Below are positions 52,463 through 61,036 of a DNA stretch of 64,000 nt, in pieces (the first letter of the stretch is position 1; each line of letters starts with the position of its first letter). The stretch comes from Acrocarpospora corrugata (GTDB lineage: Bacteria; Actinomycetota; Actinomycetes; Streptosporangiales; Streptosporangiaceae). The notes under the pieces were generated by a model. The model was given only the letters and a program-made list of their open reading frames with translations. It was not told the origin of the DNA and did no database searches. The DNA is taken from positions 186,001 through 250,000 of the forward strand of contig NZ_BLAD01000036.1 of the NCBI RefSeq assembly GCF_009687845.1, in the 5' to 3' direction. The position numbers were made by a program, and so were the translations under genes.

Positions 52463-53827
52463 CTAGCTCAGGTGGGCTGTGTCGTTGAAGGCGCGCAGCA
52501 CGGCCGGGCCGTCCTCGTAGTAGTCGATGATCGACAGGCAGGCGAGGTCGAGATGCATGCGGTAGAGCGCCTCCGGCGGGGCGTTCAGCGCGTACCGGAC
52601 GAGCAGTTTGATCGGCGTCACGTGGGACACCATCAGGACCGTTTTGCCCTGGTAGTCGGCCAAGATGCGGTCCCGGGCCCGCTGCACTCGTTGTCCCGCG
52701 TCGGCGAAGCTCTCGCCGCCCGGCGGGGCGACGGCGGGATCGGCGAGCCAGGCGGCCAGGTCATCCGGCCAGCGTTCCTGGATCTCGGCGAACGTCATTC
52801 CTTCCCAGGTGCCGAAATCGGCTTCCCTGAGACCTTTGTCCACACGGACCGGCAGCCCGACCCGGGCCCCGACCGCTTCGGCCGTCTGCCGCGCCCGGGT
52901 CAGCGGCGAACTCACGATCGCGTCGATCCGGTACGGCTCCCGCGCCAACCGCATCGCGGCCGCCTCCGCCTGCGCCTCCCCCGTGGGCGTGAGCGAAGGA
53001 TCACCCAGCCCGGAGAAGCGCTTCTCCACCGACAGCGGCGTCTGCCCATGCCTCAGCAGCAGCAACGACGTCGCCACCCGCGACGCCTTCCCCCAGCCGA
53101 GCCCACTCCGCCCCGCCGGCCGGCTGGCGTCCCCGACCCAACCGTCACCCGACGCGGCCGCACCATTCGTCTGAGTCCGGACACCCGCGGAACGGGAACG
53201 ATCATTATCCGACTCGGCTCCCGCCGAACGACCGCGGGTTGAAGCCGAGGTCGATGGGCCGGAGCTCCCTGCCTGACCGCCGGTTGAAGCCGAAGCCGAT
53301 CGCCCAGTGCCACCTGACGGACCCGAACCCCCAGGGCTGAAAGTCGTCGAGTGGGACACGGTCGTGCTGACCGAGCTCCCGCCGGACGACAGCGTCGTGG
53401 ACTGCCACGTCTCCCCCCGGGCCGCCGCGTCCATGGCCTCGTTCGCGAGGCGGTCGGCGTAGCTGTTGCGTTCGCGGGGGATCCACTTCCAGGTGACGCG
53501 GAGGCGGCGGGCCAGGCCCTGGGCTTCGAGGGCGAGTGGCCGCAGCCCCTCGTTCTTGATCTTCCAGCGGCCGGCCATCTGCTCGATGACGAGCTTGGAG
53601 TCCATCCGGGCCTCGACCGTACGCCCCTCGCCGCCGAGGTCGAGCACGGCCGACAGCGCGGCGATGAGCCCCCGATACTCGGCCACGTTGTTGGTCGCGA
53701 TCCCGATCGACTCGGCCGCCTCGGCGACGACGTCACCGGCCGCGTTGCGCACCACGGCGCCGTACCCGGCGGGGCCGGGGTTGCCCCGGGAGCCTCCGTC
53801 GGCTTCGCAGATGTAGTCGGCGGTCAC
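52463..53827 (-). CDS. bifunctional RNase H / histidine (acid) phosphatase
   Basis: 454 residues, homologous in layout to M. tuberculosis Rv2228c. RNase HI domain (1-135): CEADGGSRGNPGPAGYG, NNVAEYRGLIAAL, ARMDSKLVIEQM and RERNSYADRLANEA, with the D-E-D catalytic acids visible. A Ser/Gly/Thr-rich linker (about 140-250) follows, then a phosphoglycerate-mutase-like domain (about 255-454) with LLLRHGQTPLS, SSPLTRARQTAEAV and VSHVTPIKLLV. It removes RNA from RNA-DNA hybrids, and the phosphatase may act on alpha-ribazole phosphate or another ester. GTG start overlaps the zinc-ribbon gene stop by 4 nt. Confidence 0.93.
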   Translation of the reverse strand: MTADYICEADGGSRGNPGPAGYGAVVRNAAGDVVAEAAESIGIATNNVAEYRGLIAALSAVLDLGGEGRTVEARMDSKLVIEQMAGRWKIKNEGLRPLALEAQGLARRLRVTWKWIPRERNSYADRLANEAMDAAARGETWQSTTLSSGGSSVSTTVSHSTTFSPGGSGPSGGTGRSASASTGGQAGSSGPSTSASTRGRSAGAESDNDRSRSAGVRTQTNGAAASGDGWVGDASRPAGRSGLGWGKASRVATSLLLLRHGQTPLSVEKRFSGLGDPSLTPTGEAQAEAAAMRLAREPYRIDAIVSSPLTRARQTAEAVGARVGLPVRVDKGLREADFGTWEGMTFAEIQERWPDDLAAWLADPAVAPPGGESFADAGQRVQRARDRILADYQGKTVLMVSHVTPIKLLVRYALNAPPEALYRMHLDLACLSIIDYYEDGPAVLRAFNDTAHLS

Positions 53828-54564
53828 AGTCCAGACTCGGGGGTGCGGACGAGGATGCGGCGGCATTCCTCGCAGCGGACGACCTCGTCGGGCGCGGCGA
53901 TCCTGATCTGGTTGAGGTCGGCGATGGACATGGTGGTGCGGCAGCCCTGGCATCGTCCGCCCTGGAGCATGGCGGCGCCGACGCCGGAGGCCTCGCGCAG
54001 CTTCTCGTAGAGGGCGAGCAGGTCGCCGGGGATCTCGGTGGCGAGGGCGGTGCGGCGGTCGCGGACCTCGCCGGCCTCCTTGTCGATGTCGGCGAAGGCC
54101 TCGTCGCGGCGGGCTTCGGCGACCGAGAGGGTGCCGGTGAGTTCCTCGCGTTCTGCGCGCAGGTCGGCCGTCTTGGTGTCGGCGGCCTCGCGGCGTTCCA
54201 TGATCTCCAGCACGACCTCTTCCAGGTCGCCCTGGCGCCGGTGCAGTGAGGTGATCTCGGACTGCAGGCTGGCCAGGTCCTTGGGTGAGGAGACCTGGCC
54301 GGAGTCGAGGCGTTTGCGGTCGCGTTCGGCGCGCTGCCGGACCGCGTCCACGTCGGATTCGGCCTTGGCCTGGTCGCGGGCGAGGTCGGTGGCCTCGGTC
54401 TCGGCGGTGATGATCTGGGTGACGATCTGGGCGAGCTTCTTGGACTGTTCTTCGATGCCGGCAAGTTCGGGGAGCGTGCGGCGGCGGTGCCGGAGCCGAT
54501 CCAGAGCCGCATCGCGCTCAGCCAGGTCGAGGAGACGCTTCTGTGCTTCCGGTGCAGCCTTCAT
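53824..54564 (-). CDS. C4-type zinc-ribbon coiled-coil protein (Rv2229c-like)
   Basis: 246 residues. A long antiparallel coiled coil (about 10-175, many Glu/Arg/Leu heptads) leads to a C-terminal zinc ribbon CQGCR...CEECRR (near 205-235). Conserved across actinobacteria in this operon position, and structurally like other nucleic-acid-associated coiled-coil proteins. The exact role is unknown. It starts 2 nt after the Nif3-like gene and overlaps the RNase H gene by 4 nt. Confidence 0.92.
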   Translation of the reverse strand: MKAAPEAQKRLLDLAERDAALDRLRHRRRTLPELAGIEEQSKKLAQIVTQIITAETEATDLARDQAKAESDVDAVRQRAERDRKRLDSGQVSSPKDLASLQSEITSLHRRQGDLEEVVLEIMERREAADTKTADLRAEREELTGTLSVAEARRDEAFADIDKEAGEVRDRRTALATEIPGDLLALYEKLREASGVGAAMLQGGRCQGCRTTMSIADLNQIRIAAPDEVVRCEECRRILVRTPESGL

Positions 54565-54566
54565 CC

Positions 54567-55397
54567 CTATCCTCGCTGTGCTGTTGTGGTCCAGGCGTCC
54601 GTGACCGTGTCGGAGACGCGCGCCTCAACACTAATACCCTTCGCCGCCAGGCCGGACGCCAGCCGCTCGGCCGCTTCGGCCAGCCACGGCCACTCGGTGG
54701 CCCAGTGGGCGGCGTCGATGAGGGCGGGGCCTTCGGCCTCGGCGTACTCGCTGGCGGGGTGGTGCCGGAGGTCGGCGGTCAGGAAGACGTCGACGCCGGC
54801 GGCGCGGGCCGTGCCGAGCAGGGAGTCGCCGGCGCCGCCGCTGACGGCGACGACCTTGACCAGGCGGTCCAGGTCGCCGGCGACGCGCAGGCCGGCGGCG
54901 GTGCGGGGCAGGCCCTGGGCGGCGAGGGCGGCGAACTTGGCCAGGGTCATGGAGACGGGCAGCACGCCGACCCGGCCGAGCCCGAGGCGCGGGTCGTGCG
55001 CCATCGGGCTGAGCGGCCGGTACGGCGGATACAACCCGACGGCACGGGCCAGCGCGTCGGAGACGCCGGGGTCGGCGACGTCGGCGTTGGTGTGCGCGGT
55101 GTAGAGGGCGCAGCCAGCCCGGATCAGGCGGTGCACCAGGCGGCCCTTGGGGGTGGTGGCGGCGACCGAGGTGGTGCCCCGCAGGTAGAGCGGGTGGTGG
55201 GTGACGATCAGGTCGGCGCCCCAGTCGAGGGCTTCGTCGGCGACCGCGGCCACCGGATCCACCGCGAACAGGATCTTGCGGACCGGCTGGCCGGGATCCC
55301 CGCAGACGAGGCCGACCGCGTCCCATGATTCGGCCCACTTCGGGTCGTAGGACTCCTCCAGCGCGTCGATCACTGCCGCCAAGGTCGTCTCAGTCAC
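54567..55397 (-). CDS. Nif3-like dinuclear metal-centre protein
   Basis: 276 residues from GTG 55397. Metal-site motifs: ADLIVTHHPLYLRG (near 65, HH), YTAHTNADVADPGVSDALA (near 105), and C-terminal LIDAAHWATEWPWL with the final His-Glu pair. Members form hexamers with two metals per subunit. A GTP cyclohydrolase I type 2 activity was proposed for relatives, not settled. First gene of the Nif3 / zinc-ribbon / RNase H operon. TACCCT lies 6 nt before the GTG with no Shine-Dalgarno sequence, so it may be leaderless. Confidence 0.92.
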   Translation of the reverse strand: MTETTLAAVIDALEESYDPKWAESWDAVGLVCGDPGQPVRKILFAVDPVAAVADEALDWGADLIVTHHPLYLRGTTSVAATTPKGRLVHRLIRAGCALYTAHTNADVADPGVSDALARAVGLYPPYRPLSPMAHDPRLGLGRVGVLPVSMTLAKFAALAAQGLPRTAAGLRVAGDLDRLVKVVAVSGGAGDSLLGTARAAGVDVFLTADLRHHPASEYAEAEGPALIDAAHWATEWPWLAEAAERLASGLAAKGISVEARVSDTVTDAWTTTAQRG

Positions 55398-55417
55398 CCC
55401 AGGAGGGTACCGGTCCC

Positions 55418-55447
55418 TTGGTGTGCGGACGGTCGAAGGTCTACCGT
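55418..55447 (+). promoter_or_regulatory. promoter of the flavin monooxygenase gene
   Basis: TTGGTG (-35, 55418-55423) and TACCGT (-10, 55442-55447) are 18 nt apart. They are followed by AGGAGGGAGG and ATG 55476. Confidence 0.5.
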
Positions 55448-55475
55448 AAGTGGATCCTGACAGGAGGGAGGTCGG

Positions 55476-56909
55476 ATGCGCGTCGCGATCATCGGTGCCG
55501 GTTTCGGTGGGTTGTGCATGGCCATCCGGCTGGAGCGGGCGGGCATCCGGGATTACACGATCTTCGAGAAGTCCGGCGGCGTGGGCGGGACCTGGCACGA
55601 CAACACCTATCCGGGGGCGGGCTGCGACATCCCCTCCCATCTCTACTCCTTCTCCTTCGCCAAGTACGCCGACTGGTCCCGCCGCTACCCGGCCCAGCCG
55701 GAGATCCTGGCCTACCTGGACCAGTGCGCCGACCGGTACGGCCTCCGCCCCCACCTGCGCCTGAACACCGAGGTCACCGCCCTGACCTACCAGGACGGGC
55801 GCTGGCGGGTGAGCACGGCGGCGAACCCGGAGGGCGAGATCTTCGACGTGGCCGTCTCGGCGGTCGGCCAGCTCAACCGCCCCCGCATACCCGAAATTTC
55901 GGGAAAATTTGATGGGCCGAGTTTTCACTCCGCCCGCTGGCAGCACCACGACCTCACCGGCAGGCGCGTCGCCGTCATCGGCGCCGGCTCCTCGGCCGCC
56001 CAGCTCATCCCCGAAGTCGCCGCGACCGCCGCGCACGTGGACGTCTTCCTGCGTACCCCCAACTGGGTCCTCCCGAAGGCCGACGCCGAGTTCGGCCCGC
56101 TGCTGCGCACCGCGTTCCGGTTCGTGCCGCCACTCCAGCGGGCGTACCGGTCCTGGCTCTACCACTACGCCGAAACCGCCTTCTTCCCCGCGTTCGCCGG
56201 AGGCTGGAGTTCCGGCCTGCTCCGCAGCCGCGCCCTCGCCCACCTCAAGGCGGCCGTCCCCGACCCCGAGCTGCGCGGGAAGCTGACCCCGGACTACCCG
56301 GTGGGCTGCAAACGCGTCATCATCGACAGCCGCTTCTACCCGGCACTCACCCGCCCCAACGTCTCCGTGATCACCGATGGCATCGACCGCCTGACCGGAA
56401 CCGGCCTGCGCACCGCGGACGGCGCCGAGCATCCCGCCGACGCGATCGTCTACGCGACCGGCTTCGAGACCACCGGCTTCCTGCTGCCCGTGCGCGTCAC
56501 CGGCCGCGACGGCCAGGATCTCCACCAGCAGTGGGAGGAGGGCGCGGAGGCGTACCTGGGGATGGCGGTTCCGCACTTCCCCAACCTGTTCCTCCTGTAC
56601 GGTCCCAACACCAACCTCGGCCACAGCTCCATCGTGTTCATGATCGAATGCCAGACCCGCTACATCATGGGCTGCCTCGGCCTGATCGGATCCCGTGGCC
56701 CGATGGAGGTGCGCGCGGAGGCGATGGACCGCTGGCGGCGGGCGCTGGATGAGGCGATGCGCGCGATGGTGTGGCAGGCGGGCTGTGCCAGCTGGTACAA
56801 AACAGCGTCCGGCCGGGTGACCAACAACTGGCCGCGACCCATGTCCATGTACCGGCGGATCACCCGCAGACCCGACCCGGCGGCCTACCGATTCGCCCCG
56901 GCGGGGTAA
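55476..56909 (+). CDS. flavin-containing monooxygenase (Baeyer-Villiger type)
   Basis: 477 residues. FAD-binding GAGFGG (8-13), GGVGGTWHDNTYPGAGCDIP (near 34-53), the FMO/BVMO fingerprint FHSARWQHHD (near 150) and the NADPH-binding GAGSSA (168-173), then IVYATGFETTGF. It inserts one oxygen from O2 into ketones or other nucleophilic groups using NADPH. Substrate unknown. RBS AGGAGGGAGG 5 nt upstream. It precedes the D-amino-acid operon by 33 bp and could be part of it, though a metabolic link is not obvious. Confidence 0.92.
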   Translation: MRVAIIGAGFGGLCMAIRLERAGIRDYTIFEKSGGVGGTWHDNTYPGAGCDIPSHLYSFSFAKYADWSRRYPAQPEILAYLDQCADRYGLRPHLRLNTEVTALTYQDGRWRVSTAANPEGEIFDVAVSAVGQLNRPRIPEISGKFDGPSFHSARWQHHDLTGRRVAVIGAGSSAAQLIPEVAATAAHVDVFLRTPNWVLPKADAEFGPLLRTAFRFVPPLQRAYRSWLYHYAETAFFPAFAGGWSSGLLRSRALAHLKAAVPDPELRGKLTPDYPVGCKRVIIDSRFYPALTRPNVSVITDGIDRLTGTGLRTADGAEHPADAIVYATGFETTGFLLPVRVTGRDGQDLHQQWEEGAEAYLGMAVPHFPNLFLLYGPNTNLGHSSIVFMIECQTRYIMGCLGLIGSRGPMEVRAEAMDRWRRALDEAMRAMVWQAGCASWYKTASGRVTNNWPRPMSMYRRITRRPDPAAYRFAPAG

Positions 56910-56942
56910 CGTCCGGTACACGACCCCGGTGAAGGAGCTGAG

Positions 56943-57980
56943 GTGGCCGCTGACCTGCATCGCGACGCCGTCGTCGCGGACGCGCACAACGACCTGCTGA
57001 TGGCCGTGTCGGCCCGGCCGCCGGACCAGTGGGCCGCGTTCTTCCGGGAACGCTGGCTGCCCCAGCTGACCGGCGGCGGCGTGGACCTCCAGGTCCTGCC
57101 GGTGTTCATCGACGACCAGTACCGCCCGGAGGGTTCGCTCCGGCAGACCCTGCGCATGATCGAGTGCGCGCACACCCTCGCCGAGGGCAATCCCGACGCG
57201 GTACGGCTCTGCCTGGACGGCCCCCAGATCGACCGGGCCCTGGCCGACGGCCGGATCGCCCTGGTCCTGGCCCTGGAGAGCATGCCCGGCCTGGACGACA
57301 GCGTCGAACTGATCCCCACCCTGCACCGGCTGGGCGTCCGGGTCGCCTCGATCGCCCACTGGGGCCGCACCCCGCTCGCCGACGGCAGCGGCCAGGACGC
57401 CACCGGCTCCCGCCTGACCAGCGCGGGCGTCGAGGCGCTGGCGGCCATGGAGCGGCTCGGCATCCTCTTCGACCTCTCCCACCTCGGCGCCTCCGGCGTC
57501 GGGCACGTGCTCGAACTGGCCACCCGGCCGGTGCTGGCCACCCACTCCTCCGCCCGCGCCCTCCGCGACCACCACCGCAACCTCACCGACGACCAGCTCC
57601 GCGGCGTGGCCGCGACCGGCGGCGTCGTCTGCGTGAACTTCCTGGCCGCCTTCCTCACCGAGGACGCGGCGAGCGTCACCATCGACCATCTGGTGGACCA
57701 CATCGAGCACGTCGTCGCCGTCGCCGGCATCGACCACGTCGGCCTGGGCCCGGACTTCATCCGCGAGGTCATGGCCGACCTCACTCCCCCGTGCTGCGAG
57801 GCCTACTCCTTCTCCGGCCTGGACGTGCTGGCCGCCATCCCCGACCTGGACGGGCCGCTCGGCCTGCCGCTGGTGACCGAGGCGCTGGCCAAGCACGGCT
57901 TCGCCGAGGAGGAGATCCGCAAGATCGTCGGCGGTAACCTGCACCGGCTGTTCCAGGCCGAACTCGGGGTGGGCCGGTGA
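56943..57980 (+). CDS. membrane dipeptidase (M19 family)
   Basis: 345 residues from GTG 56943 with GAAGGAG upstream. Zinc-site motifs: DAHND (His15, Asp17), LALESM (near 113), ATHSSARAL then HHRNL (near 200-212), and HVGLGPDFI (Asp near 280). No signal peptide, so cytosolic in spite of the family name. M19 enzymes split dipeptides and accept D-residues at the C-terminal position, including murein-derived ones. Its stop overlaps the M20 gene start (4 nt). First of a four-gene set ending in the racemase. Confidence 0.92.
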   Translation: MAADLHRDAVVADAHNDLLMAVSARPPDQWAAFFRERWLPQLTGGGVDLQVLPVFIDDQYRPEGSLRQTLRMIECAHTLAEGNPDAVRLCLDGPQIDRALADGRIALVLALESMPGLDDSVELIPTLHRLGVRVASIAHWGRTPLADGSGQDATGSRLTSAGVEALAAMERLGILFDLSHLGASGVGHVLELATRPVLATHSSARALRDHHRNLTDDQLRGVAATGGVVCVNFLAAFLTEDAASVTIDHLVDHIEHVVAVAGIDHVGLGPDFIREVMADLTPPCCEAYSFSGLDVLAAIPDLDGPLGLPLVTEALAKHGFAEEEIRKIVGGNLHRLFQAELGVGR

Positions 57981-59104
57981 CGGGTGGGCCGGTGGATCTC
58001 GCCGCGATGCTCGCCGACCTGGCCGAACTGGTCTGCTGCGAGTCCTTCTCCAGCGACCACGAGGCGCTGGCCCGCAGCGCGAAGACGGTCGCGGCGGTCG
58101 GCCGCCGCTCGCTCGGCGTCGAGCCGGAGACCCTGGTCATCGACGGCGTCCCGCACCTGCGCTGGGTGTTCGGCGAGCCGAGGGTGCTGCTGCTCGGCCA
58201 CCATGACACCGTCTGGCCGACCGGGACGATCCACCAGATTCCGTGGAGCGTGACCGACGGCGTCGCCCGCGGCCCCGGCGTCTTCGACATGAAGGCCGGG
58301 CTGGTCCAGATCTTCCACGCGCTGGCCGCGCTGCCCTCCCCCGAGGGTGTCGCCGTGCTGGTCGTGGGCGACGAGGAGCTCGGCTCCCCCACCTCGCAGC
58401 CGCTGATCGAGGACACCGCCCGCGGCCTGGCCGCCACCTTCGTGACCGAGGCCGGCGGCGAGAACGGCGCGCTCAAGGTCGCCCGCAAGGGCATCTCCCG
58501 GTATGAACTGGTCGTCCACGGCCGGGCCGCGCACGCCGGCCTGGAACCGGAGAAGGGCGTCAACGCCGGCGTCGAGCTGGCCCACCAGATCCTGGCCATC
58601 ACCGAGATCGCCAGCGCGGTCGAGTCGTCCTCGGAGGCGGGCCTGCTGTCCGTGACGCCGACCCTGGCCGCCGCCGGGACCAGCACGAACACCATCCCGG
58701 CCGTGGCCAGGGTGGCGGTGGACGTGCGGGTGCCCGACGTGGCCTCGCAGCGGCGGGTGGACGAGCTGATGCGCGCGCTCACCCCGAAGATCCCCGGCAC
58801 CCGCCTGGAAGTCGTGGGCGGCCCGAACCGGCCCCCGTTCGACCAGGCGGCCTCGATGGACCTGTTCGCGCTGGCGGTCCGCCTGGCCGATGAGCTCGGC
58901 CTGCCGCCGCTGGCGGGCATCTCGGTGGGCGGCGGCTCGGACGGCAACTTCACCGCCAGCGTGGGCTGCCCCACCCTGGACGGCCTGGGCGCGGTCGGGG
59001 GCGGCGCGCACGCCGCCGACGAGCACGTCCTGGTGGACCGTCTGCCGGAGCGGGTCCGGCTGCTGACGGCGCTGATCGAATCGGTACGGGAAGGCTCGCG
59101 ATGA
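57977..59104 (+). CDS. M20 family metallopeptidase (probable N-succinyl/N-acyl-amino acid hydrolase)
   Basis: 375 residues. Metal and catalytic motifs: LLGHHDTVWP (near 75), GPGVFDMKAG (near 100), VVGDEELGS with the general-base Glu pair (near 137), VTEAGG (near 157), a dimerisation domain starting GRAAHAGLEPEKGVNAG (near 180), and AVGGGAHAADEH (His near 345). The family includes glutamate carboxypeptidases and N-acyl-L-amino acid deacylases. The neighbouring GNAT and racemase genes make removal of an N-succinyl group from L-amino acids the likeliest job. 4-nt overlaps on both sides. Confidence 0.9.
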   Translation: MTGGPVDLAAMLADLAELVCCESFSSDHEALARSAKTVAAVGRRSLGVEPETLVIDGVPHLRWVFGEPRVLLLGHHDTVWPTGTIHQIPWSVTDGVARGPGVFDMKAGLVQIFHALAALPSPEGVAVLVVGDEELGSPTSQPLIEDTARGLAATFVTEAGGENGALKVARKGISRYELVVHGRAAHAGLEPEKGVNAGVELAHQILAITEIASAVESSSEAGLLSVTPTLAAAGTSTNTIPAVARVAVDVRVPDVASQRRVDELMRALTPKIPGTRLEVVGGPNRPPFDQAASMDLFALAVRLADELGLPPLAGISVGGGSDGNFTASVGCPTLDGLGAVGGGAHAADEHVLVDRLPERVRLLTALIESVREGSR

Positions 59105-59922
59105 CCCCCTCAGAACTCGCCTTCCGCACCGCCGTCGCGGCGGCCGAGCAGGCCGGGGTGGAGATCCGCGAGCTGGAGGAGATCCCCGACCTGGAGCGCG
59201 TCTTCCACCTGTACTACGACATCTGGCATCCCGACCCGCTGAACGCCCCGGTCAGCGTCGAGATGATGCGTGCCTTCTCGCACACCGGCAACTACGTCAC
59301 GGGCGCCTACGACGGGGATCTGCTGGTCGGCGCGTCCGTCGCGTTCCGGGCCGCGCCGCCGGCCGAGCGGCTGCACTCGCACGTCACCGGCGCGGTCAAG
59401 AAGGGCGCGGGGTTCGCGCTCAAGCTGCACCAGCGGGCCTGGGCGCTCGCCGCCGGTTTCCACCAGGTGACCTGGACGTTCGATCCGCTGCTGCGCCGGA
59501 ACGCGTACTTCAACCTGGCCAAGCTGGGCGCGATGCCGTACGAGTACCTGTACGACTTCTACGGCGCGATGCCGGACGAGGTCAACGCCGGGGACGAGTC
59601 GGACCGGGTGCTGGTGTGCTGGAGGCTTTATGATCCGCATGTGGCCGAGGCGGCGGCCGGACGGCCGTACCGGCCAGAGGTGCCGGCGGACGCGGAGCCG
59701 GGGCTGATCGACGAGCAGGGCCGGCCGGTGGTCCGGCGGACGACCAGCCAGGTGGTGCTGGTGCAGCTGCCGGAGGACATCGAGGCGATCAGGCGGGCCG
59801 ATCCCGGGCTGGCCAAGGCTTGGCGGCAGGCGTTGCGTGAGGTGCTGGCGGGGCTGATGGACGGGGAGTCCGCGCTGGTCAAAGGGTTCGCGCGTGGGGG
59901 ATACGTAGTGGAGCGACCATGA
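59101..59922 (+). CDS. GNAT acyltransferase, COG3375 type (probable D-amino acid N-succinyltransferase)
   Basis: 273 residues. EIPDLERVFHLYYDIWHPDP near 27-46, GNYVTGAYDGDLLVGASVAF near 60, GFALKLHQRAWALAAG near 105 and TWTFDPLLRRNAYFNLAKLG near 125 are typical of the COG3375 GNAT group that neighbours racemase genes of the OSBS/NSAR family. By analogy with Geobacillus kaustophilus it may succinylate D-amino acids from succinyl-CoA. ATG overlaps the M20 stop by 4 nt. Its end lies in a 14-bp tandem duplication. Confidence 0.85.
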   Translation: MTPSELAFRTAVAAAEQAGVEIRELEEIPDLERVFHLYYDIWHPDPLNAPVSVEMMRAFSHTGNYVTGAYDGDLLVGASVAFRAAPPAERLHSHVTGAVKKGAGFALKLHQRAWALAAGFHQVTWTFDPLLRRNAYFNLAKLGAMPYEYLYDFYGAMPDEVNAGDESDRVLVCWRLYDPHVAEAAAGRPYRPEVPADAEPGLIDEQGRPVVRRTTSQVVLVQLPEDIEAIRRADPGLAKAWRQALREVLAGLMDGESALVKGFARGGYVVERP

Positions 59923-59942
59923 AGATCAGACCATGAAGATCA
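59915..59942 (+). repeat. 14-bp tandem duplication across a stop/start junction
   Basis: GACCATGAAGATCA occurs twice in tandem (59915-59928 and 59929-59942). The first copy contains the GNAT stop TGA and an ATG that leads only to a 5-codon ORF. The second copy contains the real racemase ATG (59933). Without the duplication, the two genes would overlap by 4 nt like the others in this operon. Confidence 0.95.
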
Positions 59943-61036
59943 CCGGGGTGGAGCTGCGGCGGATCGCGATGCCGCTGGTGGCGCCGTTCCGCACGTCGTT
60001 CGGGACCGAGCACGCCCGCGAGGTGCTGCTGGTCCGGGTGGTCACGCCGGAGGCGGAGGGCTGGGCCGAGTGCGTGGCGATGGCCGAGCCGCTCTACTCC
60101 TCGGAGTACGCGGACGGCGCGGCCGACGTGATGCGCAGGTTCATGGTGCCGGCGCTGACCGCCAGGCCGCACGTGGACGCGTACGCGGTGGGCCGGGTGC
60201 TGGAGCCGATCAAGGGCCACCGGATGGCCAAGGCCGCGCTGGAGACCGCCGTCCTGGACGCCCAGCTGCGGGCGGCCGGGGAGTCGTTCGCGACGTTCCT
60301 GGGCGCGTCGGCGGACCGGGTGCCGTGCGGCGTCTCGGTCGGGATCATGGACTCGATCCCGGAGCTGCTCGGCGTGGTGGACGGCTACCTGGCCGAGGGC
60401 TACCGGCGGATCAAGCTGAAGATCGAGCCGGGCTGGGACGTGGAGCCGGTCCGGGCGGTCCGGGAGCGGTTCGGCGACATTCTGCTCCAGGTGGACGCGA
60501 ACGCGGCCTACTCGCTGCTGGACGCGCCGCAGCTGGCCAAGCTGGACGCGTTCGGGCTGCTGCTGATCGAGCAGCCGCTGGCCGACGACGACCTGGTGCA
60601 GCACGCCGCGCTGGCCAAGCGGCTGACGACGCCGATCTGCCTGGACGAGTCGATCGAGTCGGCCGCGCACGCCGCCGCCGCGATCTCGCTGGGCGCGTGC
60701 TCGATCGTGAACATCAAGCCGGGCCGGGTCGGCGGCTACCTGGAGGCGCGCCGGATCCACGACCTGTGCCGGGCGCACGGGATCGCGGTGTGGTGCGGCG
60801 GCATGCTGGAGACCGGCATCGGCCGGGCCGCCAACCTGGCGCTGGCCGCGCTGCCCGGTTTCACCCTGCCGGGGGACACTTCCGCCTCGCGGCGCTACTA
60901 CGCCACGGACATCACGCCGCCGTTCGAGCTGCGGGACGGGCATCTGGACGTGCCGACCGGGCCCGGCATCGGGGTGGAGCCGCTCGGGCACGTGCTGGAC
61001 GCGATCACCACCTCAGTGGAGTGGCTGCCGAGCTAG
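59933..61036 (+). CDS. menC: N-succinylamino acid racemase / o-succinylbenzoate synthase (enolase superfamily)
   Basis: 367 residues of the MLE subgroup. All active-site residues are visible: the acid-base Lys in IKLKIEPG (K161, K163), metal ligands D188 (QVDANA), E213 (IEQPL) and D238 (LDES), and the second base K262 (NIKPGR). Such enzymes dehydrate SHCHC in menaquinone synthesis, racemise N-succinylamino acids, or do both. The adjacent GNAT, M20 and M19 genes favour racemisation. No other men gene is in the window. Its last 24 nt overlap the convergent ligase gene. Confidence 0.92.
   Translation: MKITGVELRRIAMPLVAPFRTSFGTEHAREVLLVRVVTPEAEGWAECVAMAEPLYSSEYADGAADVMRRFMVPALTARPHVDAYAVGRVLEPIKGHRMAKAALETAVLDAQLRAAGESFATFLGASADRVPCGVSVGIMDSIPELLGVVDGYLAEGYRRIKLKIEPGWDVEPVRAVRERFGDILLQVDANAAYSLLDAPQLAKLDAFGLLLIEQPLADDDLVQHAALAKRLTTPICLDESIESAAHAAAAISLGACSIVNIKPGRVGGYLEARRIHDLCRAHGIAVWCGGMLETGIGRAANLALAALPGFTLPGDTSASRRYYATDITPPFELRDGHLDVPTGPGIGVEPLGHVLDAITTSVEWLPS

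Noticed and set aside
55398-57944. Very long open frame on the minus strand upstream of the Nif3-like gene
   Set aside because: Its codons are the antisense of the flavin monooxygenase and dipeptidase genes. It gives Arg/Gly/Val-rich low-complexity protein, and the real Nif3 start is the GTG at 55397.
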